Below are positions 1-8,390 of a stretch of DNA of 32,785 bases, piece by piece. Below the pieces are notes generated by a model, which searched no databases, was not told the DNA's origin, and worked only from the letters and a program-made list of their open reading frames with translations. The translations under genes were made by a program, and so were the position numbers. Position 1 is the stretch's first letter, and every line of letters starts with the position of its first letter. This DNA is from CAUZIZ01 sp047514575 (GTDB taxonomy: Bacteria > Acidobacteriota > UBA6911 > RPQK01 > JAJDTT01): contig JAKZYH010000031.1 of assembly GCA_047514575.1 (NCBI GenBank), forward strand, positions 1 to 32,785, in the 5' to 3' direction.

Positions 1-74
1 AAGGTCTTGACGTCCTTGTAATCTATGTAATCGATCTTTCCAGCACAGAACTTACAGAATCTACGTCTGGCCAT
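1..74 (-). CDS. rpsR: 30S ribosomal protein bS18, N-terminal part (runs off the window)
   Basis: Only the first 24 codons are present. They read MARRRFCKFC followed by AGKIDYIDYKDVKT, which is the typical basic, Cys-containing bS18 N-terminus that binds 16S rRNA on the small-subunit platform next to bS6. The ATG is preceded by AAAGG with a 6-nt spacer. It lies 18 nt downstream of rpsF, the usual rpsF-rpsR pairing, so the two are almost certainly cotranscribed. The rest of the gene lies beyond the left edge. Confidence 0.93.
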   Translation of the reverse strand, partial: MARRRFCKFCAGKIDYIDYKDVKT

Positions 75-92
75 GGTTTACCTTTAGCGATG

Positions 93-530
93 CTAGCTAG
101 CTGGCTTGGCTGCCTCGACTGGCTCCGCTGCCTCGACTGGCTCCGCTGCCTCAGCTTTCGAGGCGGTGCTCTCGGACGCTTTCTTGCTGCGCCTCTCGCG
201 GCGCAGCCTCGAGGTCTCGGCCCGTTTCAGCTCTTCGTCCACTCGAATCGAGAGGAAGCGAATCACAGAATCGTTGACCTTAAATCGACGCTCGAGCTCG
301 GTGACCGCCTCGACGGCCTCCTCCTGGAGCGTCAAGACAACATAAAACCCATCCTCATGCTTCTTTACCGGAAAGGCGAGACGTCGCTTTCCCCAATTGT
401 CCACGTTTACAACTTTCGCACCTTTCTCTTCAGCCACACCGGTGAAACCGGTCACCGTCTCTTCGACTTCTTCTTCCGACAGCGTGGGAGCCAGGACAAA
501 GGTGGTCTCGTATTCTCTCATCCTCTTCAA
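93..530 (-). CDS. rpsF: 30S ribosomal protein bS6
   Basis: The 145-residue product has the bS6 fold signature: MREYETTFVL at the start, then WGKRRLAFPV and the FKVNDSVIRF strand near residue 88. bS6 pairs with bS18 on the 30S platform. The C-terminus is longer than the roughly 95-residue core. It carries a basic segment (RLRRERRSKK) and then an Ala/Glu/Pro tail made of tandem EAAEPV units. The start is ambiguous. The TTG at 530 has GAGGAA four bases upstream, while the ATG at 521 gives the family-typical MREYE start but has only a distant or abutting purine run. rpsR follows 18 nt later. Confidence 0.93.
   Translation of the reverse strand: MKRMREYETTFVLAPTLSEEEVEETVTGFTGVAEEKGAKVVNVDNWGKRRLAFPVKKHEDGFYVVLTLQEEAVEAVTELERRFKVNDSVIRFLSIRVDEELKRAETSRLRRERRSKKASESTASKAEAAEPVEAAEPVEAAKPAS
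109..152. repeat. 18-bp tandem repeat inside rpsF, about 2.5 copies
   Basis: The 18-bp unit gctgcctcgactggctcc occurs perfectly at 109-126 and 127-144, and its first eight bases recur from 145. The period is a multiple of three, so on the minus strand it encodes repeated EAAEPV in the disordered bS6 C-terminal tail. It looks like slippage-generated tail growth that does not disturb the ribosomal core. Confidence 0.9.
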
Positions 531-553
531 CGTTCCTCAGTTACGAACTGTAC

Positions 554-562
554 ATTGTAACA
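554..562 (-). promoter_or_regulatory. candidate extended -10 promoter for rpsF-rpsR
   Basis: In the 203-bp gap between hppA and rpsF the minus strand reads TGTTACAAT. This is an extended -10 (TG-N-TACAAT, 5 of 6 to TATAAT) whose predicted start falls about 15-20 nt before the rpsF TTG codon. No good -35 is visible, as expected for an extended -10 promoter. It would separate rpsF-rpsR from the upstream hppA operon. Confidence 0.45.
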
Positions 563-733
563 CAGCGTATCTTGGTACACTGCCCTCCGGATGGCGACGG
601 GACGGCCTGATATCTTTGTCGACTCCTCCTCCACTATGGCCAAGCATGGGTGTCGTCGCTTCGCGTCGAGACGCTTCGCGGACTCGACCCGTCGCGCTCG
701 CCACATAGGTTGCCGTATTTGTGTTCCAGTGTA

Positions 734-2758
734 CTAAGCCAGCAGGGGCGCGATGACCAGTGCCACGATCGACATCAGCTTGATCAGAATGTTCATCGAA
801 GGGCCGCTGGTATCTTTGAAAGGGTCGCCCACGGTATCTCCGACTACAGCTGCCTTGTGTGCTTCGGAACCCTTTCCTCCCAGAAGACCGTCTTCAATCA
901 GCTTCTTGGCATTGTCCCAGGCTCCGCCCGAGTTCGACATGAACAGGGCCAGCAGGACGCCCACCAGAGTGGCTCCCGCAAGCATGCCACCCAGGGCGTG
1001 TGGCCCCAGAAGAAAGCCTACGACCACTGGAGCAGAAACGGCAGTCACTCCAGGCAACACCATCTCCCTTAAGGCGGAGCGGGTGGCAATATCAATGCAG
1101 CGCGCAGTATCGGGTTCGGCTTCTCCCTCCATCAGACCAGGAATTTCGCGAAACTGCCTCCGTACCTCTTCCACCATCTTGAAGGCCGCCCTACCCACAG
1201 AGGACATGGTCAAATCGCCGACGAAGAAGGGAAGAATTCCTCCAATAAAGAAACCTACGACAACCGTGGGGTCAATCATATTCAGAACCTTGAGTCCGGC
1301 GGTCTGAGTGTAGGCAGAGAAAAGTGCCAGGGCCGTGAGTGCCGCCGACCCGATGGCAAAGCCTTTCCCGATCGCAGCAGTGGTATTACCCACGGAATCC
1401 AGATTGTCGGTGATCTTACGAACTTCAGGCCCCAGACCACTCATTTCCGAGATGCCACCCGCGTTGTCGGCGATTGGGCCATAGGCATCCACGGACATGG
1501 TGACTCCGACAGTGGCCAGCATTCCCACCGCGGCGATACCGATCCCGTACAGGCCCGCATAGTGGTAGGAGATCAGAATCGTGCCGCATATACTGATAAC
1601 AGGCAGCGCGGTCGACTGCATCCCGACGGCGAGTCCGGAGATGATATTGGTCGCCACCCCGGTCTTGCACGCCTCGGCGATTCGGCGAACGGGACTTCCC
1701 GAGGTGTACCACTCCGTCAGCAGACCGATCAGCACCCCAGCGATCGTCCCCAGCAATACGGCGTAGAAGATCCCGATCTCGAGTTCCATGGCATTGACGA
1801 TGAGGAAGGCTCCTATCAGCAGGAGAATTGCGCTCACATAGGTCGCGTTTCGAAGAACCGCTGCCGGTTGCAGATTGCGCAGAACACGAATCGACACGAC
1901 TCCGATCAGCGAGGCAATCAGGCCGATACCTATAAGCAGCATTGGAAACAACATGTAGAGCAGCTTCCGATCGGGAGAGATATCGAGAACCTTCGAGGTC
2001 CCGACGGCAGCGATGGCAATGGTTGCGACCACTGAGCCCACGTAGCTCTCGAAGATGTCGGCTCCCATGCCAGCAGTGTCTCCAACACAGTCGCCGACGT
2101 TGTCGGCAATGGTAGCCGGATTTCGCGGATCGTCCTCAGGAATGCCCGCCTCGACCTTGCCCACCAGATCGGCTCCCACATCCGCGGTCTTGGTAAAAAT
2201 CCCCCCGCCCACTCGGGCAAAGAGTGCAATCGAACTGGCGCCCATGGCGAAACCGTTGATATCCGTGACGGCGATGACATCGTTCAGATACAGCAGATAG
2301 GCGACTGAGAGACCGAGCAGTCCCAGGCTGGCAACCGAGAGTCCCATGACCGCGCCGCCTGAAAAAGCGACGCTGAGAGCACCAGCCAAACCCGACTGGG
2401 CAGCTGCCTGGGAGGTCCTCACGTTGGCCCGGGTGGCCGCCTTCATTCCGATGAAACCTGCGGTCATCGAGAGCAGGGCTCCGCACAAGAACGCCAAACC
2501 CGTGCCCTGAGTGAGCTTCCAGCTGAGGAGTAGAAATACCAGCAGGATGAAAACGGCCAGTATCGAGTACTCGCGACGCAGAAAAACCATGGCCCCCTGG
2601 TGGATGGCATTCGAAATCCGCACCATGGTTTCGTCTTCGACCGGAATCCTTTTGATGAAAACGTAGATCAGACCTGCGGCTACCAGACCTGCTAGAGCTG
2701 CCAGGACCAGAGAACTCACCAGCACCTGGGGGGCTACCACGAACGTCAGATAGATCAT
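734..2758 (-). CDS. hppA: membrane-bound ion-pumping pyrophosphatase, K+-dependent type
   Basis: About 674 residues with some 15-16 hydrophobic segments, the size of bacterial membrane pyrophosphatases, which couple PPi hydrolysis to H+ or Na+ export. The catalytic loop is clear: DVGADLVGKVEAGIPEDDPRN, then NVGDCVGDTAGM, plus acidic GDTVGDPFKDTSGPS near the end. The GNTTAAIGKG segment carries Ala where K+-independent enzymes carry Lys, so it should belong to the K+-dependent class. Sequence alone does not settle H+ versus Na+, although the FESYVG glutamate is compatible with either. The ATG at 2758 is chosen because GGGAG lies 5 nt upstream; GTG 2764 would overlap that site. It follows pth by 9 nt. 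Confidence 0.95.
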   Translation of the reverse strand: MIYLTFVVAPQVLVSSLVLAALAGLVAAGLIYVFIKRIPVEDETMVRISNAIHQGAMVFLRREYSILAVFILLVFLLLSWKLTQGTGLAFLCGALLSMTAGFIGMKAATRANVRTSQAAAQSGLAGALSVAFSGGAVMGLSVASLGLLGLSVAYLLYLNDVIAVTDINGFAMGASSIALFARVGGGIFTKTADVGADLVGKVEAGIPEDDPRNPATIADNVGDCVGDTAGMGADIFESYVGSVVATIAIAAVGTSKVLDISPDRKLLYMLFPMLLIGIGLIASLIGVVSIRVLRNLQPAAVLRNATYVSAILLLIGAFLIVNAMELEIGIFYAVLLGTIAGVLIGLLTEWYTSGSPVRRIAEACKTGVATNIISGLAVGMQSTALPVISICGTILISYHYAGLYGIGIAAVGMLATVGVTMSVDAYGPIADNAGGISEMSGLGPEVRKITDNLDSVGNTTAAIGKGFAIGSAALTALALFSAYTQTAGLKVLNMIDPTVVVGFFIGGILPFFVGDLTMSSVGRAAFKMVEEVRRQFREIPGLMEGEAEPDTARCIDIATRSALREMVLPGVTAVSAPVVVGFLLGPHALGGMLAGATLVGVLLALFMSNSGGAWDNAKKLIEDGLLGGKGSEAHKAAVVGDTVGDPFKDTSGPSMNILIKLMSIVALVIAPLLA

Positions 2759-2767
2759 CAACACTCC

Positions 2768-3364
2768 CTACCCTTTCCCTTCAGACTCATCGATCGACTC
2801 GGTTCGCCTGTTATGCAGAGCCATGGCGCGAGAAAAGCCATGAGTCAAAATAGTATCAATCGCCAGAAGTGCCTGGTCGAGGACCTCCTCCACGATCAGC
2901 CTTTCTTTCCGACCAAATTCTGATAAGACATAATCCGTCAAATCCGCGGGGGAGCGTTCACCGTCGATCCCCATTCGCAAGCGCGCAATCTCGGGGGTTC
3001 CCACCGCATCGATGATCGACCGCATGCCCTTCTGTCCACCGGCAGTGCCCTTGGTCCGAAGCCGGATGCTCCCGAGTGGAAGAGCGACGTCATCGTAGGC
3101 GACGATCAGCTGTCTTGGGTCCGCTGAGTAGCGGGTAAGAAGTTCCCTGACTGCTACCCCGCTACGATTCATATAGGTCATCGGTTTAGCCAGAATCAAT
3201 CGCCGATCCAAGCGCTCCACCGAACATACCTGGCAGGTCGGGAGCAGATGGTCGAACCTCTCTCCCGACTCGCTGGCAAGTCGGTCAACCAGCATGAAGC
3301 CCAGATTGTGTCGGGTGTTCGAGTAGTGGAGTCCGGGATTACCGAGTCCCGCAAGTAGATACAA
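2768..3364 (-). CDS. pth: peptidyl-tRNA hydrolase
   Basis: 198 residues, the usual Pth length. The enzyme cleaves the ester bond of peptidyl-tRNAs that drop off the ribosome. Visible motifs are GLGNPG at the N-terminus, NTRHNLGF with catalytic His19, KPMTYMNRSG with the substrate-binding Asn, and AYDDVALPLG with the conserved Asp. The segment usually written GGHNG is GGQKG here, a substitution in the peptide/tRNA-binding loop. Translation starts at TTG 3364. A GAGGAG Shine-Dalgarno 9 nt upstream lies within the last codons of rplY, six bases away, so the two genes are probably coupled. Confidence 0.96.
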   Translation of the reverse strand: MYLLAGLGNPGLHYSNTRHNLGFMLVDRLASESGERFDHLLPTCQVCSVERLDRRLILAKPMTYMNRSGVAVRELLTRYSADPRQLIVAYDDVALPLGSIRLRTKGTAGGQKGMRSIIDAVGTPEIARLRMGIDGERSPADLTDYVLSEFGRKERLIVEEVLDQALLAIDTILTHGFSRAMALHNRRTESIDESEGKG

Positions 3365-3370
3365 CAGAGG

Positions 3371-4042
3371 CTACTCCTCGCCGGCCTCGTCCTCCTCCGC
3401 CTTCCCTTTCTTGATAACTTCGGGCTCTCCCTCTTCCTCGACTGCCGCTTCCTCCACCTCTTCTTCCTCTTCCTCTTCCTCTGCGACGGGCGGAATCACG
3501 TTAAACACGACTTGTTCAGGATCAGAGAGAATCTGGATCTTAGATTCGTCAAATTCAACATCACGGACCCGTAGAGAGTCACCCACCCCAAGCTGATCGA
3601 CGTCGACCCGGATATTGTCAGGTAGGTCGGTCGGAAGACATTCCAACTCAATTTCCCGAAGTACTGTATCCAGCACTCCACCGTAGAGTCTGACACCCTC
3701 TGCGGTCCCAACGGCCTCCACAGGTACCTGGAACGTCATCAACTGATCCATGATGACGGTCTGGAAGTCGGCGTGAAGGAAGTCCTCGTTGACCGGGTCC
3801 ACCTGATAGTCGCGAATCAGCACATCCTTGGAGTTCCCTTCAAAGGTCAATTTGAAAATCGTATTGTGCCCCGCTCCAGAGTGCAGGATCCTCTCCAGGT
3901 CCTTGCGGTCGACCGATACCGCAACCGAATCGACACCTCGGCCATACACGATACCGGGAATTCGACCACCAGCTCGCGTGCGCCGATTCGCATTCTTCCC
4001 AAACTCCTGTCGAATCTCGGCATCAACCGTCAATTCTGCCAT
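3371..4042 (-). CDS. rplY: 50S ribosomal protein bL25, long Ctc/TL5 form
   Basis: 223 residues. The N-terminal bL25 domain (about 1-95, with GRIPGIVYGRG) binds 5S rRNA. It is followed by the beta-barrel C-terminal domain of the long Ctc/TL5 type (about 96-185) and a strongly acidic tail with a run of nine Glu and a KKGKAEEDEAGEE end. The ATG has GGGGAGG 9 nt upstream. It lies between prs (38-nt gap) and pth (6-nt gap), the classic prs-rplY-pth order. The Glu-rich tail gives the plus strand a cttcctctt-type low-complexity tract around 3430-3485. Confidence 0.95.
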   Translation of the reverse strand: MAELTVDAEIRQEFGKNANRRTRAGGRIPGIVYGRGVDSVAVSVDRKDLERILHSGAGHNTIFKLTFEGNSKDVLIRDYQVDPVNEDFLHADFQTVIMDQLMTFQVPVEAVGTAEGVRLYGGVLDTVLREIELECLPTDLPDNIRVDVDQLGVGDSLRVRDVEFDESKIQILSDPEQVVFNVIPPVAEEEEEEEEVEEAAVEEEGEPEVIKKGKAEEDEAGEE

Positions 4043-4080
4043 TTTCTCGAACCTCCCCTCGCCTCAAAACGGCGAGGTAT

Positions 4081-5019
4081 TCAGTTTACAAAGAGCCTGC
4101 TTACTGAGCTCTCTTCGTGAATCGACTTGATCGCCTCTCCCAACAGGCGAGCCACGCTCAGAACCTTGAGCATGGGAACCTGCTTTTGCTCCGACAAGAA
4201 AACGCTGTTGGTCACAATCACCGCTTCAAACTCCGACGCCATCAGTCTTTCGATTGCCGGGCCTGAAAGGACGGCGTGGCTGGCCGCAGCAAACAGCCTC
4301 CGTGCCCCTTGGCGCCGCAGCGCCTCTGTGGCACGCACCATGGAGCCCGCAGTATCAATCATATCGTCTACGATAATCACGTCCTTGTCGTCGACGTCCC
4401 CGACGATATTCATGACTTCGGCTTCGTTGTCATCGACTCGCCGCTTATCGATGATTGCCAGGTTCGCACCCAGGCGCTTGGCATAGAAGCGTGCCCGTTC
4501 AACACCTCCAGCGTCCGGTGAGACCACGGTCAGGTTCTCGAGATCTAATTCCTTGAGATAATCGAGAATCACGGGGGTCGCGAACAGATGGTCCACGGGG
4601 ATGTCGAAAAACCCTTGAATCTGTCCCACATGCAGGTCCAAGGTTAGCAACCGGTGCGCTCCAGCCGCCGAGAGCAGATCCCCAACCAGCTTGGCCGAGA
4701 TCGGGACTCGAGGTTTGTCTTTGCGATCCTGTCGCGCGTAGCCGTAGTAGGGAAGCACGGTCGTAATTCTTTGCGCGGAAGATCGCTTGAAGGCATCTAC
4801 CATGATCAGCAGTTCCAGCAGATTCTCGCTGACTGGAGGGCAGGTCGGCTGGACCAGGAAAACGTCCTTGCCACGAACATTTTCCAGTATCTGGAAGTTG
4901 ACTTCGCCATCGCTGAAACGGGCAAGCTTGACTTCACCCAAAGGTACCCCTAGGTATTGACAGATCTGCTGGCTCAACGCTGGGTTGGCGCTGCCTGAAA
5001 AAACTCTATACTCCGACAT
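4081..5019 (-). CDS. prs: ribose-phosphate pyrophosphokinase (PRPP synthetase)
   Basis: 312 residues, normal for class I PRPP synthetase, which makes PRPP from ribose 5-phosphate and ATP for purine, pyrimidine, His, Trp and NAD synthesis. Seen: the ATP-site block YYGYARQDRK, the metal/ribose-5-P block LDLHVGQIQGFF, the flexible-loop DKRR and the PRPP-binding P-loop VIIVDDMIDTAGS. The ATG follows a poor Shine-Dalgarno (AGGA about 13 nt upstream). A long potential hairpin occupies most of the 114-nt spacer from ispE, so expression may depend on leader structure. Confidence 0.97.
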   Translation of the reverse strand: MSEYRVFSGSANPALSQQICQYLGVPLGEVKLARFSDGEVNFQILENVRGKDVFLVQPTCPPVSENLLELLIMVDAFKRSSAQRITTVLPYYGYARQDRKDKPRVPISAKLVGDLLSAAGAHRLLTLDLHVGQIQGFFDIPVDHLFATPVILDYLKELDLENLTVVSPDAGGVERARFYAKRLGANLAIIDKRRVDDNEAEVMNIVGDVDDKDVIIVDDMIDTAGSMVRATEALRRQGARRLFAAASHAVLSGPAIERLMASEFEAVIVTNSVFLSEQKQVPMLKVLSVARLLGEAIKSIHEESSVSRLFVN

Positions 5020-5043
5020 GACTTGAACTCTTCCTGCGTCCCC

Positions 5044-5130
5044 TCGACTCGATCAAGGGCTCGCCTGCGGCCATCAGGTCCTGAAAGATTCACACTGCCC
5101 ACCGGCCGATGCAGCCGAGGATCGAGTCGA
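5044..5130 (-). promoter_or_regulatory. long imperfect hairpin in the ispE-prs spacer (candidate prs leader structure)
   Basis: The outer arms tcgactcgatc (5044-5054) and gatcgagtcga (5120-5130) are perfect 11-bp complements. After an asymmetric bulge the pairing resumes between tcgcctgcggcc (5061-5072) and ggccgatgcagccga (5104-5118). The structure fills the spacer, ends 24 nt before the prs ATG and has no T-run, so it is not a standard intrinsic terminator. It could be an attenuator, a processing site or a structured leader. I do not recognise it as a named riboswitch class. Confidence 0.5.
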
Positions 5131-5133
5131 ATT

Positions 5134-6051
5134 TCAGCACACACCTGCCTCTTTCAAGATCGCCCGGTATTGCCTTCGAGAGATCGTCTTGCAAGGAAAG
5201 ACTTCGCCCCACTCGTCCAGCGAATCTCTGCTTTCCTCGGTCCACGCCGCCGGCTGGCCCAGTCCCATCACGGCCGAACCGCTGCCGCAAAGCATCACCC
5301 GCTGGCATCCCACACCGCGTAGCGCTTCCGCCGCCTTCCCTAGAAACGGATATCGCTCAAACAGGGCTGTCTCAAAATCGTTTTCGAGAAAGTCCCAATT
5401 CCTTCCTGTACCTAAGGCACAAAAGCGTTGGATTGTAGTCTCGGTGGGGTCCTTTGTCAATACCTCCTCGCCCTTCCAGAGTCCCCAATCCTTGATCTGA
5501 TAGGCGTCTCGACTAGGGATCGAACGCCTTGGAAAAAGGAGGATGAGATCTTCCTTCCCAAGCGGATCCGGCAGAGGTGAGACGATCTCTCCCCTTCCTT
5601 CTCCTAGAGCCATTCCCCCCACCAGAAAGAAAGGCACATCGGAACCCAGCTTCTCCGCTAAGAGGGAGAGCTCCCTATCTGAGAGGCCGCAGTTCCAGAG
5701 CTGATTCAGCCCCAGCAAAGTAACCGCCGCGTTGCTGGAGCCTCCCCCCAGTCCTGCACCGACCGGAATCCTCTTCCGCAGAAGAAGACGAACCCCTTCG
5801 TCCGATTGTCCCGTAGACTCTCGCAGGAGCTGGGCAGCCCGATAAACCAGATTGGACGAATCGGCAGGTACCGGGTACCCCTGAACCTGCAAATTGATGG
5901 TCGCATCGCGAGTCGCTGTCAGATCGATCTCGTCGCGCAGGTCCACCGTCTGAAACAAGGTTTCCAGCTGGTGGAACCCATCCTTCCGGCGGCCCAGGAT
6001 TTTCAGAATCCAGTTGACCTTGGCAAAGCAAGGCAGTGTTAGTTGTCGCAA
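5134..6051 (-). CDS. ispE: 4-diphosphocytidyl-2-C-methyl-D-erythritol kinase
   Basis: 305 residues of the GHMP kinase superfamily, acting in the non-mevalonate (MEP) isoprenoid pathway, where it phosphorylates CDP-ME at the 2-OH. Seen: the N-terminal CFAKVNWILKILGRR block (canonical AKxNLxLxVxxxR), the ATP-binding GAGLGGGSSNAAV, GSDVPFFLVGG, and LCGSGSAVMG near the C-terminus. Translation appears to start at TTG 6051, since no ATG or GTG lies before the conserved N-terminal strand, and GGA sits about 6 nt upstream. It is first in the prs operon, 41 nt after the TPR gene. Confidence 0.95.
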   Translation of the reverse strand: MRQLTLPCFAKVNWILKILGRRKDGFHQLETLFQTVDLRDEIDLTATRDATINLQVQGYPVPADSSNLVYRAAQLLRESTGQSDEGVRLLLRKRIPVGAGLGGGSSNAAVTLLGLNQLWNCGLSDRELSLLAEKLGSDVPFFLVGGMALGEGRGEIVSPLPDPLGKEDLILLFPRRSIPSRDAYQIKDWGLWKGEEVLTKDPTETTIQRFCALGTGRNWDFLENDFETALFERYPFLGKAAEALRGVGCQRVMLCGSGSAVMGLGQPAAWTEESRDSLDEWGEVFPCKTISRRQYRAILKEAGVC

Positions 6052-6092
6052 AGAAATCCGTTATCTAACCGGGCGGAGTGGTCAGTAGTGAG

Positions 6093-8006
6093 TCAGGGGG
6101 CCTGGAGAGACAAACGCTGGTTCAGCTGGGCCAGTTTCTCTACGACCCTTGCGTGCTCGTCATCAGAGGCGAGAGATACCGCCTGCTCGTAGTACTGGCG
6201 AGCTTTCTGGTATTGGCCCAACTCGATGTAGAGATCTCCCAGATGATCGTAAATCGTCGGATCATCGGTAAGTTCAGCCGCTCGTTTGAGATTGGTCTCC
6301 GCCAGATCGAGCTGATTGAGCTTGAAGTAAACCCAACCCAGACTGTCCAAATAGGCCCCGTTGTAAGGATCAACTTCGAGCGCTCTCGCTATGTAATCGC
6401 GTGCCTCCTGAAGCCGAATACCTCGGTCGGCGAACATGTAGCCGAGATAGTTCAGCACACCAGCGTGCTCCGGATTGGCTTGAAGGATCTTCTTGAACTC
6501 CGCTTCGGCATCCTGAAACTTCTCTTGCCGCTCGTAGATTGCCGCAAGTTGGAAGTGGATCGCCTCGCTTTCGCGTTTCTGTGCGAGTCCATCTTTCACC
6601 ACTTTTTCGGCGTCGCCATATTTCTTGTGATCCATGTAAAGCTGGCTGATCGTCAGGTAAAGCAGTTCGAAGTCACGCTCCGGATTCAGATTCTCTCGCA
6701 GCAACTCCACGCCGTCTTGTACCCGGCCGGCGTACGACAACATCTGTGCTCGAGTCATAACAACGAACGCATTGTCAGGATACCGGGCCAGGAGATCCTT
6801 GGCCAAGCGATTTGCCTCATTGATGTGTCCTGCATCCTTGAGCGCATAGATCAGACGCCGCCTGGAGTCCGGGTCATCGGCGTTGGCTTCATCGATTTGT
6901 CGAAAGAGCTTGACAGCCCTTTCGAACTGGCGCATGTCCTGATAGAGGAGAGCTAGATGGGTCTTGAACAGGTCTGCAAAACGGACCGGCCCACCTGATT
7001 CTACCAGCGCGATCAGATCTTCGAACCGCTTTGCGGCTTTTTGACGCTCACCCAATCCCACTAGCGCTCGCGCCAACTCAAACTTCGCCTCCATCTGGTC
7101 GGGGTCATCCTTCAGAACCGTCAGGAAGACTTCGGCAGCTTCGCTAAACTTTCTCTGTTCTTTAAGCGCCTTGCCTAGCTCGACTCGCACCTCAGTGTTC
7201 TGAGGATAGCGCGCTGCCGCCTCTCGTAGAAGGCTGACGGCCTCTGGGTAGCGCCCTAGTCTCACGAGCAGAGTACCGAGCTGGAGTTGGGATTTCGGGT
7301 TCGGTTCGCCGCGCAACGCTTTTCGGTAGGTCTCAACTGCCTCGTCCAGGCGCCCCTTCTGTTCGAGCAGGCGGGCCAGCTGGTTCAAACTGTCGGGTTG
7401 GTCTGCCCGGATCCGCAAGGACTTCTGTAAAACGAGGATAGCTTCATCGACCTTACTCAGCTTGACCAGAGCAGTGGCGTGATGGTAATAACCCTCCACC
7501 CGCCCCGGGCGTAAAGCGGTCAAGCGTGCGAAGGCCTGTTCAGCCTTGGAATAATCTTGTTGTTCCAGATACAATCGGCCCAGATAGAAAAACGCGTCAT
7601 GATGATCCGGCGCCAATTGAACTACTCGCTCGAACTCCGCAACGGCCTTCTGGGCCAGACTCCCCTGACCTCCGCTCTGATAACTAGAGTACATTTGCCC
7701 TAGAAAGAAATGAGCCTCACTGCTTTGAGGATCCAACTCAACCGCTTTCTGTCCTTCCTGGATGGCCCGCGAGATTTCTTGAGCCCTCGCCAGGCTGCCA
7801 GCAAACTCGATTCGAAGTTCGGGACTCTCGGGATCCAAAGCGATCGCCTTTTCAAACTCGGCGATCGCGTCCGAGAAGTCCTTGTTTATTACGTGGAGCT
7901 TGGCCAGACTGAAATGGTAGTAGGATTTGCCCAGGTCTCGGCTTTGGACCTCTGCAAAGCCGACCTGAATCAGGAGCGCTGGCAAGACAAGAGCTAAAAT
8001 TCTCAT
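6093..8006 (-). CDS. secreted TPR-repeat protein
   Basis: 637 residues. An N-terminal signal peptide (hydrophobic core LALVLPALLIQVGFA) is followed by roughly 15 or more tetratricopeptide repeats that run to the C-terminus, for example KSYYHFSLAKLHVINKDFSDA and AEQAFARLTALRPGRVEGYYH. No enzymatic domain is visible. TPR superhelices usually scaffold protein complexes, here in the periplasm or at the outer membrane. The ATG has a weak AGAAG site 7 nt upstream. ispE begins 41 nt downstream on the same strand, so read-through into ispE-prs is possible. The exact role is unknown. Confidence 0.88.
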   Translation of the reverse strand: MRILALVLPALLIQVGFAEVQSRDLGKSYYHFSLAKLHVINKDFSDAIAEFEKAIALDPESPELRIEFAGSLARAQEISRAIQEGQKAVELDPQSSEAHFFLGQMYSSYQSGGQGSLAQKAVAEFERVVQLAPDHHDAFFYLGRLYLEQQDYSKAEQAFARLTALRPGRVEGYYHHATALVKLSKVDEAILVLQKSLRIRADQPDSLNQLARLLEQKGRLDEAVETYRKALRGEPNPKSQLQLGTLLVRLGRYPEAVSLLREAAARYPQNTEVRVELGKALKEQRKFSEAAEVFLTVLKDDPDQMEAKFELARALVGLGERQKAAKRFEDLIALVESGGPVRFADLFKTHLALLYQDMRQFERAVKLFRQIDEANADDPDSRRRLIYALKDAGHINEANRLAKDLLARYPDNAFVVMTRAQMLSYAGRVQDGVELLRENLNPERDFELLYLTISQLYMDHKKYGDAEKVVKDGLAQKRESEAIHFQLAAIYERQEKFQDAEAEFKKILQANPEHAGVLNYLGYMFADRGIRLQEARDYIARALEVDPYNGAYLDSLGWVYFKLNQLDLAETNLKRAAELTDDPTIYDHLGDLYIELGQYQKARQYYEQAVSLASDDEHARVVEKLAQLNQRLSLQAP

Positions 8007-8390
8007 AAAAATTCTTCTAGTTCGTCTTAGGCATCTGTTGCTTATTCGACTCTGATATTATCCCACAATCCCAGTGTTTCCAACTAGCGTGGCGTTCGGA
8101 CATGGAGCCAGCGCCTCATCGTCGCTGCGCCCACTCGACCTGCCGGCGCACGCCTATACATCACCGCATTCATGAAGCAGAGAATACTACGGGTCCGTAC
8201 AAGAAGCTGGCATCTGTCTTCACACTATCATCGGCCGCTTCTCGATCGCGAAATCCTCAACGCAGACCCGGCTACGCCTGCGGTTCCGCTCAATCGTTCG
8301 CGGCCGAATCTGGTGCAAATCCGAGCGCCAATTCTACCAAAGTTATTTCTGCGCGAACACTAAGCGGCGAGGACGCTCCGAGCAGTCGAG
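8007..8390. other. 384-bp intergenic region without a recognised gene
   Basis: This region lies between the stop of the beta-propeller gene and the start of the TPR gene, both on the minus strand. Short open frames on the plus strand (for example 8102-8440) give Arg/Ser/Pro-rich sequences without family features, and I treat them as non-coding. No tRNA cloverleaf or T-loop box was found. It contains the candidate TPR promoter near 8057-8083. Near 8360-8408 there is a weak complementary pair (ctaag/cttag and gctccg/cggagc) with no T-run that overlaps the upstream stop. Confidence 0.6.
8057..8083 (-). promoter_or_regulatory. candidate promoter of the TPR gene
   Basis: On the minus strand TTGGAA (8078-8083) lies 15 nt from GATAAT (8057-8062), or 17 nt from the overlapping TAATAT. 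Either pair is a reasonable sigma70-type promoter and would give a leader of about 45 nt before the ATG at 8006. The spacing is compromised for the better -10, so this is tentative. Confidence 0.4.

Noticed and set aside
3411..3596. Ser-rich plus-strand open frame opposite rplY
   Set aside because: It is merely the complement of the Glu-rich bL25 tail; the low complexity is explained by that tail.
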